Part shown: piece after piece, positions 7,648 through 17,534 of the stretch
Layout of the letters: every line of letters begins with the position of its first letter
How positions within the stretch are numbered: the stretch's first letter is position 1
Assembly: GCA_934254915.1 (NCBI GenBank)
Contig: CAKQMH010000006.1
Span: 1-64,000, forward strand
Length of the DNA stretch: 64,000 nucleotides
Reading direction: 5' to 3'
From: an uncultured Alphaproteobacteria bacterium
GTDB lineage: Bacteria; Pseudomonadota; Alphaproteobacteria; RF32; CAG-239
Made by a program: the position numbers and the translations under genes
The notes under the pieces: model-generated
The model's input: only the letters and a program-made list of their open reading frames with translations
Database searches by the model: none
Told to the model about the DNA's origin: nothing

Positions 7648-8772
7648 TTAAGCACTCCCCATACCGCTGGTGATTTGGTCTTGCATGTCGAATGTGCCCA
7701 TAACCGCCCAGGCAATAACACCGCCGATTGCCAACAAAGCAACCATGTTTAAGATTCCGGCTCTTTCCTCAATCATATAAACAGATTCATCCAGCCATTC
7801 ATTGGCCAAATTATCCAACGCTTCTTCAAAGTTATCCAATTCGGAGTAAATTTTCAAATCGCTGATAATTTCTTTATCGGGAAAATTTAAGCCGGTTTTG
7901 GCCAATGCTTGTCCTAAGTTATCACCATTGTTTACAAATACTAACGTCTTGTCGATGCGTTCTTTCAGATATTTACTGGCGTCACGGCGCAGAGCGCGCA
8001 AAGCGGTTGAAACCGGTGTTCCGCCTTTAACCAAAGCCGAAAGCGCCAACAGCCAGCTGATACCGGTAAAAATTTTGTATAATGACCAAGGCGGCAGGTT
8101 GTCAAAAACAGCTCGTACTTTTCCGGTCCAAATCCCGATAGTAAAATAAATTACCGCCATGGTTACCGGCAATGAGGCAAATGCCACTATCCAGTTGTCT
8201 TTAATCCACGCCGACAAGTTGACCAAATCGGCTGCCATTCCGCGCCAAATTACGTTTGGTGCGGCATCAATCATTGGCGGCACCATATAAACACCGATAG
8301 CATAAATAATTAAAACCGCCATCATCATCAAAAACGCCGGATATGCAATCGCACCGATAATCGGGCGGATCATTTTGGTCGAACCTTCGGTAACCTTAAT
8401 CAGGTTTAATAATGCGCTTTCCAGGTCTGACACATCGCCGACTGACAACATCAAACGTTCGCGATCAGGCGCCCAGCCTTTGAGCGCATCTGAGAACGGC
8501 ATACCATTGTTAAGGGCTTTGCCCCAAGCGGCAATAGCAATGGCCAGTGGTTCTCCGGGGTTTTTCCCGCCATTGCTGGCGCCGTCGTGTAACATATCCA
8601 ACGCATCCATTAAGGAGAAACGGTTTTTCATCAGTGATGCTATTTTACGATAAAGCTTTAAGCGTGTTTTGTTCGAAAACAGCATAATCATTTTGGCGTA
8701 ATATTCTTCAACCACGTTAAGCTTGTGCATCGCTTTTTGCAAAGATTGATTTTTTCTAATGTTTTCAGCCAT
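7648..8772 (-). CDS. PilR/GspF-type inner-membrane platform protein
   Basis: A 374-residue polytopic protein of the GspF/PilC family. It has two GspF halves, each with a cytoplasmic helical part, and hydrophobic segments near 138-160, 195-215, 235-250 and 350-370. It would form the inner-membrane platform that couples the PilQ ATPase to pilin assembly. The gene begins just after pilQ, with AAGGA before the ATG, and ends one base before the pilS start codon. This fits PilR of type IVb pili, where a single platform gene follows the ATPase. Confidence 0.85.
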   Translation of the reverse strand: MAENIRKNQSLQKAMHKLNVVEEYYAKMIMLFSNKTRLKLYRKIASLMKNRFSLMDALDMLHDGASNGGKNPGEPLAIAIAAWGKALNNGMPFSDALKGWAPDRERLMLSVGDVSDLESALLNLIKVTEGSTKMIRPIIGAIAYPAFLMMMAVLIIYAIGVYMVPPMIDAAPNVIWRGMAADLVNLSAWIKDNWIVAFASLPVTMAVIYFTIGIWTGKVRAVFDNLPPWSLYKIFTGISWLLALSALVKGGTPVSTALRALRRDASKYLKERIDKTLVFVNNGDNLGQALAKTGLNFPDKEIISDLKIYSELDNFEEALDNLANEWLDESVYMIEERAGILNMVALLAIGGVIAWAVMGTFDMQDQITSGMGSA

Positions 8773-8781
8773 ATCAGTTCC

Positions 8782-10473
8782 TTAATATACCGGACGCTGG
8801 TCTAGCAAACCGCACCAACGTTCAATTTCTTCCAAGTCAATATATCCTTTGAGCATCCGCTCAATTGCCGCGTCTTTTAAGGTTCTGCCGTTCAAATCGC
8901 TTGTCCAATAGTCAATAGCTTTACGGGTTTCACCTTTAATCATCAGTTCCAAAAACATCGCGTCGGGCAGAATAATTTCCGGCACGCTCATACGTCCTTT
9001 AATGCCGGTGTTATTACAATATTTACAGCCCGGTCCGCGAATATAAGTATTTTCCATACCGAAGTCGCCCAATGCTGTCCGCAGGCGCTTAACTGATGGC
9101 AAATCCAATCTGTCTTTTACGGAGATGCGGCAATGCGGGCAAAGTTTGCGGAACAAACGTTGTGAAATCAAACCCTTCATCAATTCGGGATCTAAAAGCT
9201 TAAAGGTTTCAACTCCCATATCGCGGAAACGAGTGATAATCGCCGGAGCGGAGTTGGCGTGCAGCGTACTCCAAACCCCGTGTCCGGATAACGCGCCCTT
9301 AAAAGTTAATTGCGCCGAAGACAACGAACGTATCTCGCCCACCATCATAACATCAGGGTCGGAACGCAGTGCCGCGTTTAGGGCTTTAGTAAATTGTTCT
9401 TCCTTTTCTTCCTCGGTGTTTGCGTTGGTAACCGGCATTTGCCGCGCACCGGGAATAGGGTACTCCGGCGGATCTTCCACCGTCAGGAGGTTAATTTCGT
9501 AGTTCTTTTCTTGCAGCAACTTAATCATATTACGCTGCAGAGTGGTCGATTTTCCTGAACCGGTAGGTCCGGCCACAATACTCAACCCGACCGGAACAGC
9601 CCGCAGGCGGTAAAACAAATTTTCTTCATATTCGCCAAAACCCAATGACGCCAAATCACCGCTGCCGTCAGGGTTGTCATCGGCGTATAGCAAACGCATA
9701 ACCAAATATTGTGACCCGAAAGCAATTGGGTTAAATTGCAGACGAATAGCCAAAACATTGTGCGGCAGCATCAGCTTGCCTTTAGAACCGCGCAATGGTG
9801 TAGAACCAAGTTTTTGCGCGCCTTGAAATTCGTTTTGCGCATAGTTGGAGTCCGAAATATCCGCCGATGCAAATGCTGCACGCACAAATAATTCACCCCA
9901 ATCTTTATTATATTCCATTTCGGTTTGCATCATACCATTCACACGGAACATAATTTGAGTATTGTCTGCCACAATAACGTGAATATCGGAAACGTGTTTG
10001 GATGCTGCTCTTGCCACCACATTGACAAAGTCTTTTTGCATTTGCAGTTGGTCAAGATCGCTGTCTTCCGAAACTTCAATAGCAGCTTGTGCGCGTTCGC
10101 CGATACCGTAAATCGCGTTTAATTCATTTTGTGAAACGTAAATCGGCTTACCGATGCTTAATTTCTTTTTACGGGCTAAAACCTCAAAACTAAGTACGCG
10201 TCCGTCAAATTTGTGGGTTTCAACGACCAAAAAGCGTCCGTCGCTGAACAACGCTAACAATCGTCTGGTGTCATCATTAATTATCAACGATGAACCGGGC
10301 AAGGTCAACAGCCGGTTGCCGTTGGAGAAATATAAGTCAGTGATGGTGCTTTTTTTAGCATCTTCCTGATTAGCTGGAGTGCTGCCGTTTTGTTCAGAAC
10401 CGCTTGAAGCGGCACCCGTTTCGGATGTCGCTTCAGATTTGTTTTCTAATTCTGAATTTTCTTCGTCAGCCAT
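8782..10473 (-). CDS. PilQ/GspE-type pilus assembly ATPase
   Basis: A 563-residue hexameric ATPase of the GspE/PilB family. An N-terminal non-conserved part is followed by the N2 domain (DIHVIVADNTQIMFRVNG), Walker A GPTGSGKSTT (about 302-311), the Asp box LTVEDPPEYPIPGARQ, Walker B DVMMVGEIRS and the His box GHGVWSTLHANS. Near 444-484 two Cys pairs (CPHC and CKYC) form the zinc site common in extension ATPases. It would drive pilus extension. It sits between pilP and pilR, with AGG-rich bases before the ATG. Confidence 0.9.
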   Translation of the reverse strand: MADEENSELENKSEATSETGAASSGSEQNGSTPANQEDAKKSTITDLYFSNGNRLLTLPGSSLIINDDTRRLLALFSDGRFLVVETHKFDGRVLSFEVLARKKKLSIGKPIYVSQNELNAIYGIGERAQAAIEVSEDSDLDQLQMQKDFVNVVARAASKHVSDIHVIVADNTQIMFRVNGMMQTEMEYNKDWGELFVRAAFASADISDSNYAQNEFQGAQKLGSTPLRGSKGKLMLPHNVLAIRLQFNPIAFGSQYLVMRLLYADDNPDGSGDLASLGFGEYEENLFYRLRAVPVGLSIVAGPTGSGKSTTLQRNMIKLLQEKNYEINLLTVEDPPEYPIPGARQMPVTNANTEEEKEEQFTKALNAALRSDPDVMMVGEIRSLSSAQLTFKGALSGHGVWSTLHANSAPAIITRFRDMGVETFKLLDPELMKGLISQRLFRKLCPHCRISVKDRLDLPSVKRLRTALGDFGMENTYIRGPGCKYCNNTGIKGRMSVPEIILPDAMFLELMIKGETRKAIDYWTSDLNGRTLKDAAIERMLKGYIDLEEIERWCGLLDQRPVY

Positions 10474-10477
10474 TTTC

Positions 10478-11827
10478 CTACCTAGCTATCATATCCTTTC
10501 CCATACCGGGGATTGTGTCACTGCTGATAAAGTGGTGTTCCTGGGCTTTTTCTTCTTGCTGAGCTGCAGCGCCTTCTTTAATGGCTATGTTTGACGGTGT
10601 TACTTCCAACGGTAAAACTCCGCCGGCGGCAAAATAAAGGTAATCTTTAATGCCGTTTTTGTCAGCCCGAACATAAGTTGAGGTAATTTCATCAACAATG
10701 TGCCCGCTTTGCAGACTTGTGCCTTTGCGAACATAAAACGGATTGCCGTCTTGATTGATTAACTTGGCAATTAACTCGCCGTTTTGTCCTCTGATTTCCA
10801 TTACGGCATACATATCAGCCAGTCTTAACTCTTGTGTTGCCTGAGCAGTCCCGCCAACACCGGCTTTTACACCATTTTCTCCGTCTTCACCTTCGGCAAA
10901 CGGATTTTGTTTAGCCATCAATTCTTTTTCCTGCGCCTCAATACGCGCTTTCAAAACCGTGATCTGTGTTTGCAGGTCAGCAACATTTCTTTGATATGCC
11001 GCCTTAACTTCCGCAGCTTTACTGCCGGCGTGGATTATCGCGGTTTTAAGCGAACTCAATTTATTTTTTGAGTCTTGCAAAATACGTTGATTCTCTTGGC
11101 GCAGGTTTTCAATTTGTTCATAAACATGAGCATTGGAAGCTACCCATTTTTGGTTTTCTTCCAACATTTTGTTTTTATAGGAGTTAAGCAGTTTTTCCTG
11201 CCGTACTTTTTCGAAAGCAATGTCCATTTCACGCAGTTTTTGCTGTTCAGTCACAACTTTAGCTTCTTGTGCCTTTTCCCATTCGATTTTTTCGCGACGT
11301 TTGGTTTCTTGTTTTTCCTGTTCCTGTTCAACTGCTAATTTACGTTGATTCTTAATCGCTTCGATTTCATTTTTAACTTTTTCACGGCGCAATTCCAAAT
11401 CTAAAACGGCAGTCTGCTTTTCCAAATTAGACATGGTCGAAAAAACATTATCATCAAGAGCCGCAAAATCTTTAGTGCCTAAAATTCCGCCGCTGTTGTT
11501 TGTTCCCAAAGATGGTTTAACCAAAGATAAACTGTCTTCTTCAGGCGCCGGCAGATTAACTTTAACCTTAAGCGGCGTGTCCGCCGGTTTGCTGCGCGTC
11601 GATACAACGTGCTTAGCCGGAGTTTCTTTTTCCAGCGGTACACTACGATCATTGTCGTCATCAAACAACGAAACTTCATCGGGAATATCTTTGAGTGCCG
11701 GATCTTCATCAGTAGCATTTTCCGATAACATGACCACACCTTGGGCATGAACCATATTTACTTCGCTCAATCCGAGAATAAGTGTTAAAGCGGTTAAACC
11801 AAATATATTTCTAAACTTATAAGACAT
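10478..11827 (-). CDS. PilP-like type IVb pilus periplasmic protein with long coiled coil
   Basis: A 449-residue exported protein with a signal peptide (about 1-28, ending VHA) and an acidic linker. A long charged coiled coil follows (about 130-300, rich in Glu, Lys and Gln). The C-terminal PilP-like beta domain is about 330-415 (YAVMEIRGQNGELIAKL, then DYLYFAAGGVLPLEV). PilP proteins link the inner-membrane subassembly to the secretin. The coiled coil is much longer than in usual PilP proteins (about 150-200 residues in all) and may measure the periplasm. The gene overlaps pilO2 by 11 bases. Confidence 0.72.
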   Translation of the reverse strand: MSYKFRNIFGLTALTLILGLSEVNMVHAQGVVMLSENATDEDPALKDIPDEVSLFDDDNDRSVPLEKETPAKHVVSTRSKPADTPLKVKVNLPAPEEDSLSLVKPSLGTNNSGGILGTKDFAALDDNVFSTMSNLEKQTAVLDLELRREKVKNEIEAIKNQRKLAVEQEQEKQETKRREKIEWEKAQEAKVVTEQQKLREMDIAFEKVRQEKLLNSYKNKMLEENQKWVASNAHVYEQIENLRQENQRILQDSKNKLSSLKTAIIHAGSKAAEVKAAYQRNVADLQTQITVLKARIEAQEKELMAKQNPFAEGEDGENGVKAGVGGTAQATQELRLADMYAVMEIRGQNGELIAKLINQDGNPFYVRKGTSLQSGHIVDEITSTYVRADKNGIKDYLYFAAGGVLPLEVTPSNIAIKEGAAAQQEEKAQEHHFISSDTIPGMGKDMIAR

Positions 11828-13103
11828 AGATTATCCCCTCGTAATTCCAAGTTTGGGTAGCCGGCGTATATATAATAGTTTTAATCTCAAGTCCTGAATA
11901 TTTTGTTAACATCGGTATCCAGGTTAACGGATTATAGCGTGAATCTAATCGAAACTGCAACATACGGTATACAGTACCGCGCGGCGAAGTATAGGTTGTG
12001 ATCGTATGGCTGATCGGATAGCCGATAGCTTGAAACGTATCATTGATTTCATTTTGCAAATCGACCATATTCTTGCTGGGTGGTGAAGAAATCTGTTCCG
12101 ACTTCTCAAGTGGCAAACTGCTTGACACCGTGTTGCCTCCGGCATCAAAATTAAAACCTGATAACGGCAAACCGCTGTCTTCCAAGGCTTTTTTTGCCCA
12201 TGACAAACGACCGACATTGCGTGTCCAGGAAGTCGCTACTCCGCCGGAATTGCAGGTCAATGTTCCGATAGTCCATCCCGGCGGCATGATTTTGACCAAA
12301 CTCTCGATTTTTTCGAAACATTGTGTCATCATATGCGTCGGATCGACCAGCGTTTCCCAAGGTTTGATTTCCGGTGGCAGCTCTTCTTTCGGCTGCACTA
12401 TCTTAGGCTTCACCGGCACAACCACCGGACGGATCGCCGGCGTCAAAAAGATATGATCAATCAGGCTTGAAAGCAGCCACAAGCCCAAACCGGCTGAGAC
12501 GACGACTACCAACAGCAGCTTCGTACCTCGCAAAGCCTTGATCTTTTGCAGCTTTGACTTTGCACCGCGCGCCAAAATATCGCCTAAATCAGCCTCTTCG
12601 GTCTCTTCAATACCCCATTCCTTAGGGGCAATTTTTTTACCCCAATCCGGCACGGCTAACATTGACATAAACTGGTTTTTAGCTTCTTCCTCGCTCAAAA
12701 ACAGCATATCACCATCGGATAAGATGATATCGTTACGAATACAGGTATACCACCAGCCTTGTTGGGTCTTAAATACGGCCACATACGATCCGATATTGGA
12801 CATTGCCGTTGCTAATGAAACTGCGGCTACGGATTCCCCGCTACGATAACCTTCGTGTGAAACGCAAATACCAAACTGAGGAGCTTTGCCGCCTTTAATG
12901 CAAAACAAGTCTGCCCCTTCCAAAACACCGGCGGAAGCGTCTTCAACTTCTTGAAACGGATCACTGGCATTTTGCAGCGGTTGCCAAAACAAGCTGGTAG
13001 CATAGCGCGTTCCGTCAACGGTAATTGATGTCCCGAAAGACCGTTGGTTTGAACCGCTGTCATAATCATCTTCTACCAATCTGGCTTCTTCAAGCACTGG
13101 CAT
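11817..13103 (-). CDS. PilO2-like type IVb pilus inner-membrane protein
   Basis: A 428-residue bitopic membrane protein. A cytoplasmic N-terminal domain of about 190 residues (TSITVDGTRYATSLFWQPL, then KAPQFGICVSHEGYRSG) is followed by one transmembrane helix (about 195-216, LLLVVVVSAGLGLWLLSSL), a Pro/Lys linker and a periplasmic domain. The cytoplasmic part matches the PilO2 family of plasmid R64 pili. It presumably links cytoplasmic ATPase and platform to PilP and the secretin. GAGGAGA precedes the ATG. It overlaps pilP and follows the secretin gene after 14 bases. Confidence 0.82.
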   Translation of the reverse strand: MPVLEEARLVEDDYDSGSNQRSFGTSITVDGTRYATSLFWQPLQNASDPFQEVEDASAGVLEGADLFCIKGGKAPQFGICVSHEGYRSGESVAAVSLATAMSNIGSYVAVFKTQQGWWYTCIRNDIILSDGDMLFLSEEEAKNQFMSMLAVPDWGKKIAPKEWGIEETEEADLGDILARGAKSKLQKIKALRGTKLLLVVVVSAGLGLWLLSSLIDHIFLTPAIRPVVVPVKPKIVQPKEELPPEIKPWETLVDPTHMMTQCFEKIESLVKIMPPGWTIGTLTCNSGGVATSWTRNVGRLSWAKKALEDSGLPLSGFNFDAGGNTVSSSLPLEKSEQISSPPSKNMVDLQNEINDTFQAIGYPISHTITTYTSPRGTVYRMLQFRLDSRYNPLTWIPMLTKYSGLEIKTIIYTPATQTWNYEGIIYVL

Positions 13104-13117
13104 TCTCCTCTATATTA

Positions 13118-14725
13118 TCAATTCATGCCCATTCTGGATTCCGGCGACAACGGCGTTTCCAAAACTACCGGCGTCAGCAAGATAACCAAAACGCTGCGTG
13201 TTTTGGTTGCGCTGGCCGAACCGCCGAGCAACGAATTTTCGGCTGAGCCTGTTCCTTCTTTTTGCGTATTGCTGGTTACTTTTTCAAATCCTGTCAAAAT
13301 CAATGATTCGCCTGATGTCAAAGCAACCTCTTGAGTAAATCCGCGGGTTTCGACTTTCGGGTTTTGAATATATTGGTTATCGTCTTTACTGCCGAATTCA
13401 ACTTTTTCCAATGAAATCAAATCTGACAAGGTCATGTTAAACATAACCAGCATCCGACCGTGTTCCAAAATACGCGGCAACACATCCATGGTAAAGCCGG
13501 TTTCAACTTCATCGGTTGTAACTGAGATATCATAGTTGTTACCATCCGTACCACTGTTGGTTTTGGTCATTTCCGCGATATAGTTTTGTTTTTGGGTAAC
13601 CTGAATCGGTGCCGGTTTGTTGTTAAGCGTGGTAACCGTGCCGCTGGTAACTAAAGATGTTGTATCTCTGGTTGACAAAGCTTTAACCGCCGCATCGGCA
13701 GACCAGTTCTTTTTCAAAATACCCCAGGTTACACCATTGGCAATTGACGATTGTGATGAGGTCATAACACTGGAAGAACCGGCAACACCTAAAGTGGTAA
13801 CGCCGTCGCCGAATGTTGCTTTCAAGTCCAGACCATAAGTGTCGTTATCCGAAAGTGATACCTGCAAAATCTTTACGCTGATGGCAACCTGACGCGACAA
13901 ACGAATGTTTTGCTCATTAACATATTTTGCCACTTTCTTGATATCCGACGGAGTTGCTGTCAAAGTAATCGTACCGTCAGACGGTGATGTGGTCAGGCGG
14001 GCATCGGTGCTGATCATTGAGGTAATGCCTTTCTCAATGTTGCCCCACATTTCCATATCAGCGCTGTTAGACTGCGAAACACTGGAGCTTCCGCCGCTGC
14101 CTGATTGGCTTCCGCCAACCGAAACTGACAAGCTCGGTTTTGTCGGCAAGCTGTAAAGTACAAAAGTTCTGGTCACATATTTATAGAAGTGAATTTCCTT
14201 CTTTTCATATTTCCACCAAATACCGAAACGCGATGAAATTTCATCCAGTAAACCGCTTAACGGACCTTGATATGAAACTAACATCTTATCCGGTGTCGCC
14301 CAATCGGCATTAATCATATCTGGGGTCGGGACATTGCCGGAAGCCTGTGACTTAACTTCCTCTTCCATTTGTGACGAATAGCGTACACCAAGCGAAGTGG
14401 TCTTATTAATCATATCGCCGATTTCATAAAGCGTAATCGGACGATTGCTGACCAAAGTAATACCATTTTTAGTTTCCAAATAAGCCGGCAGCGGTTCGCC
14501 CTCATATTCAATCTCACTGGTATCGCCAAGCCAAATGTCGTCTTTAACCTTAATTAAGTCTTCGTTAGCGACGGCTGTCGGGATTTTGGCTTCTTCCTTA
14601 AGCTTGGTTGTGGCCTTAACTTCGCGATCAATGGTCGCGTCCATGCTGGTGGCAATGGAGCAAGAGGCAACCAATGCGGCTAATACTGCGCCTAAGCTGA
14701 TTTTATTCCAATTAGTTATATGCAT
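13118..14725 (-). CDS. PilN/BfpB-type secretin lipoprotein
   Basis: A 535-residue outer-membrane secretin with a lipoprotein signal (lipobox LVASC, Cys about 22). The N-domain (about 70-190) contains ITLYEIGDMINKTTSLGVRY and SGLLDEISSRFGIWWKYE. A Ser/Gly-rich linker follows near 205-220, then the N3-like SDIKKVAKYVNEQNIRLSRQ, and the C-terminal secretin core has FTMDVLPRILEHGRMLVMF, GFTQEVALTSGESLILTGFE and the closing VLVILLTPVV. It would form the ring through which the type IVb pilus leaves the cell. GGAGG precedes the ATG. It overlaps the upstream TcpQ-like gene by 14 bases. Confidence 0.93.
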   Translation of the reverse strand: MHITNWNKISLGAVLAALVASCSIATSMDATIDREVKATTKLKEEAKIPTAVANEDLIKVKDDIWLGDTSEIEYEGEPLPAYLETKNGITLVSNRPITLYEIGDMINKTTSLGVRYSSQMEEEVKSQASGNVPTPDMINADWATPDKMLVSYQGPLSGLLDEISSRFGIWWKYEKKEIHFYKYVTRTFVLYSLPTKPSLSVSVGGSQSGSGGSSSVSQSNSADMEMWGNIEKGITSMISTDARLTTSPSDGTITLTATPSDIKKVAKYVNEQNIRLSRQVAISVKILQVSLSDNDTYGLDLKATFGDGVTTLGVAGSSSVMTSSQSSIANGVTWGILKKNWSADAAVKALSTRDTTSLVTSGTVTTLNNKPAPIQVTQKQNYIAEMTKTNSGTDGNNYDISVTTDEVETGFTMDVLPRILEHGRMLVMFNMTLSDLISLEKVEFGSKDDNQYIQNPKVETRGFTQEVALTSGESLILTGFEKVTSNTQKEGTGSAENSLLGGSASATKTRSVLVILLTPVVLETPLSPESRMGMN

Positions 14726-15407
14726 TTTCGTCCTCCATGGTTTCTACCACCAATACACGGTTTCCTTTATAAAATGTTGCAACCGGAGCCGGTCTTGCGC
14801 GGGCAAATGAACGAATTAAAGCGGAGCTTACATCGGCAAAGCGTCCACGGAACATTGCGCCGGCTGACAAAGTGTAGTTGCGGTTGCTGTTCCAAACCAA
14901 ACGCCAACCTGCGCGTTGACTCCAGCTTGACAAAAGTCCCTTTAAGGTGTTGCCTTCTTCTGCCAACCAATCTTCGACCGGATCTTCTTCGGCAAATTTT
15001 CCGCTGTTGTCGGTATCTTCATCACTGTCATCTTGTGCTGCGGCAATCTCATCTTCATAATCCGAAACTTCTTCGTCGATTGTCGGTGGTACTGAGGCTG
15101 ACATGTTGCTGCCTGCGCCGGCGCTGACAATGCGTTGATCGCGCGGAGTACGTTCGCCAAACTCACGATAATCGGCATTGGTTTCGGTGTAGTTTACAAA
15201 ACTGTCATCACGCATTTGCGATTTGGCGACCGGCGTTGTCGGAGCGGCTTTAGGAACTTCGACCGTTACGGTTTCGGAAATCTCTTGAGTTTCGGTCACT
15301 CCTTCGGCATAAGTGTTGCCTGCGCCCCATCGGTCAAAACAGGAGCAGCCTGCCATAATCAACAAGGCTGACGAAAAAAACGCCGCTTGCAAGATTTTTT
15401 TATTCAT
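14712..15407 (-). CDS. TcpQ/PilL-type lipoprotein
   Basis: The start at 15407, with AAGGA upstream, gives a 231-residue product beginning with a clean lipoprotein signal (lipobox MAGC). The longer frame to 15452 would bury this signal. A disordered acidic middle part (about 60-155) leads to a C-terminal TcpQ-like domain of about 75 residues (LLSSWSQRAGWRLVWNSNRN, then ALIRSFARARPAPVATFYKG). Domains of this type (TcpQ, PilL C-terminus, DotD) bind the secretin N-domain and help place it in the outer membrane. Its position just before the secretin gene supports this. Confidence 0.82.
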   Translation of the reverse strand: MNKKILQAAFFSSALLIMAGCSCFDRWGAGNTYAEGVTETQEISETVTVEVPKAAPTTPVAKSQMRDDSFVNYTETNADYREFGERTPRDQRIVSAGAGSNMSASVPPTIDEEVSDYEDEIAAAQDDSDEDTDNSGKFAEEDPVEDWLAEEGNTLKGLLSSWSQRAGWRLVWNSNRNYTLSAGAMFRGRFADVSSALIRSFARARPAPVATFYKGNRVLVVETMEDENAYN

Positions 15408-15493
15408 TTTCGCAATCCTTAAAGTCGATTTTATCATATTTTTACCTATCATACATACTGAAAATTAAATAATCAAGCGCGACCAGTGACTTA

Positions 15494-17194
15494 TTACCAT
15501 TGCACATAGGTTGTTGCCATGCGATTATTATTCCTGTTTATGTTCCCTGCGTTGTTGTTAAAGTTAAGCGTTGTTGTCCTCAAAATAAAAGAGTTTGGCT
15601 CGCGGTTCGTAAATATCGTATTGATTTTGCTGTATTCTACTCCGCGATTAGTTAAGATATTGTGTAACAAATTAAGTCTTTTTTGCTGCAGCTCCATGGC
15701 ACTGGTGCCGTCAATACGGATTTCGATGCCGATTTCGGGGTTGTTTGCGGCTCTTGCGGCAAAAGCCTGAATCCACCGCAGTGTTTGTCCCGAAATTTCG
15801 GCGCGGTTCGGTTGGAACGACAACCGCATTTCGGTCGGCATAATCTTGCCGCGGCCTTTGCGCTGCCGGATTTTTTTCTTTATTCCTTCAATAATCCCTT
15901 CGTCATTGGCTGGATTTTGCTGCTTTATCTGGCTTTCGGACTGGAAGATGCTGCCCAAAGACGACAAAAGCGAATTTTTGCCGCTTTCTTTACTCGGCAC
16001 GGCTGTTTGCGTCGGCTGTGTTGCCATGGCAATTTGTTTGTCAACCGCACTGCCTTTTTTGTCCTTGGTCGCTTTCTGGCTTTCCTTCAGGCTTATTTCC
16101 TGCCTGATTTGCTCTTCCACGGCTTTTTCCTTTTCTTGCTCCTCCGGGTTCTTCGATGACACCAGTTGAGGGGTTAGGTTGTCATCGTTCAGTATATCCT
16201 CAGGGATGGGAATCAGCAGGTTTTTAACCGTTTCCGAGGCCAACAGTAACTCGCCGTCGTTATTGCGCATCTCATCCTGATTAAGCGCTTGTTTGGCTAA
16301 TAATTCTTCGTCTTTATAATATTCTTCATTTTCTAACAGCGAATTTCTCTTTGCTCCGGCGCTGTGTGCTACCACCCACGGACTGTCGGACTGCGGCTTT
16401 TTTTCGGCCATAGTCTGCCATTGGGGTTTGTTGCCTTGCGCAGAAGCTTTATCTTCCGTGTCATGAACTTTAATCATCCCTGAAATTGGAATGTTTTTGT
16501 CGGCCAGTGCTACCTGATTGTCGGCATCGCGGCTGTTTACTTTATAATTGTCGCGGTTAAGTTCATTATAGCCTTTTTGCAGAGGAAGCAAAGGTTTAGG
16601 TTCGGAAGCTTGTGCGATTTTGACTTCTGCGGCCGGTTTAATCTTATCCGGTAGAATTTGTGGTGCTTTTTTCGGCAAATTTATCTGCTCACTGCTGTTT
16701 TTTGCCATTTTTTGTTGAATGTCTTTGGCTGCTTTCGGTACATATTCCGACGCCCGCTGTTGCTTGAGCGGAATTTGCGGCGGCAAATCAGCATCGCTAG
16801 CGGCATAGACAATCGCCGGAGCGGCCGGTTTTTCCTGCACCTCAAAGCTTTCTTCCAACGGAATAAGCGGCAAAATATCATTATCGGCTAAAATAATGGT
16901 ATTGTCATCCGGTTCATCGGCTTGGCTTGGGCTTTGTATAAGCGGAATTTGCGGCGGATTTTCCGGCGTTTTGATATCTTCCAACTTGGTGAGAACAATC
17001 TTTTTAACCGGCGCAGACCTGACAGAGGGGTTGGTTTGCATTCCCTGAATAAAAAGCATCACATTTTTGTTGGGGAGTTTAATGTCTTGGTTTTTCGAGG
17101 AGCGGGCATGCCAAACCACGCCGTTTACGACCGAAATCATAAACAAAGACGTGCAAAAACTGTAAACAAATGTTTTTAAACCCGTTTTTGGCAT
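15494..17194 (-). CDS. OmpA-domain inner-membrane protein, first gene of the pilus operon
   Basis: A 566-residue protein with an N-terminal membrane anchor (about 8-27). A very long disordered periplasmic stretch rich in Pro, Lys, Gln and Glu (about 40-430) leads to a C-terminal OmpA-like domain (about 445-535: MRLSFQPNRAEISGQTLRWI, GIEIRIDGTSAM, QQKRLNLLHNILTNRGV). The OmpA fold usually binds peptidoglycan, so the protein could anchor the pilus machine to the cell wall. GAGGGG precedes the ATG. It lies 86 bases upstream of the TcpQ-like gene, in the place of the 5' gene of R64-type operons, but I recognise no PilL or PilM similarity outside the OmpA part. Confidence 0.72.
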   Translation of the reverse strand: MPKTGLKTFVYSFCTSLFMISVVNGVVWHARSSKNQDIKLPNKNVMLFIQGMQTNPSVRSAPVKKIVLTKLEDIKTPENPPQIPLIQSPSQADEPDDNTIILADNDILPLIPLEESFEVQEKPAAPAIVYAASDADLPPQIPLKQQRASEYVPKAAKDIQQKMAKNSSEQINLPKKAPQILPDKIKPAAEVKIAQASEPKPLLPLQKGYNELNRDNYKVNSRDADNQVALADKNIPISGMIKVHDTEDKASAQGNKPQWQTMAEKKPQSDSPWVVAHSAGAKRNSLLENEEYYKDEELLAKQALNQDEMRNNDGELLLASETVKNLLIPIPEDILNDDNLTPQLVSSKNPEEQEKEKAVEEQIRQEISLKESQKATKDKKGSAVDKQIAMATQPTQTAVPSKESGKNSLLSSLGSIFQSESQIKQQNPANDEGIIEGIKKKIRQRKGRGKIMPTEMRLSFQPNRAEISGQTLRWIQAFAARAANNPEIGIEIRIDGTSAMELQQKRLNLLHNILTNRGVEYSKINTIFTNREPNSFILRTTTLNFNNNAGNINRNNNRMATTYVQW

Positions 17195-17534
17195 AAATTA
17201 AACCCCTCTAAAGCCTTGATAAATCAAAATGCGACTCTTGGCAAGAGTCCATAAAAATATGCACAAATTCTGTGGATTCTTTTTTATCATAAGGCCATAA
17301 TCTTTCGACTGCGTGCTGATTGGCAGTCTCATGGTGTCATCTCGCCATACGTTTCTATCGTTTTGTGATGTTTTTTTAACTATTTAGTGCTATAATTATA
17401 ACAGAATCCGAAATTTGTGGTTATTTTCGATAAAATCGTCAAACTTGACAAAAAAATATATTGAAATGCCGCAAAAAATGGTGTATAGTCTTGACAATTA
17501 GGGTTTTGACTATTGAAAAAATAGGAGTTTTAGA
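17195..17534. other. divergent intergenic control region
   Basis: This 340-base gap separates the pilus operon (leftward) from the 1118-residue gene (rightward). It is very A+T-rich on the right. It contains a near-perfect 17-base inverted repeat (17233-17249, GACTCTTGGCAAGAGTC) about 40 bases before the first pilus gene, which is a possible operator, and a good promoter for the rightward gene (listed separately). No coding sequence is supported. Confidence 0.6.
17461..17489 (+). promoter_or_regulatory. sigma-70-type promoter for the 1118-residue protein gene
   Basis: The -35 hexamer TTGAAA (17461-17466) and the -10 hexamer TATAGT (17484-17489) are separated by exactly 17 bases. The start codon is 46 bases downstream, with AGGAG at 17523-17527. 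A second TTGACA at 17445 lacks a matching -10. Confidence 0.65.

Noticed and set aside
15683..16159. Plus-strand ORF of 158 residues inside the OmpA-domain gene
   Set aside because: It overlaps a well-supported gene on the other strand completely and has an improbable Phe/Cys/Arg-rich composition.
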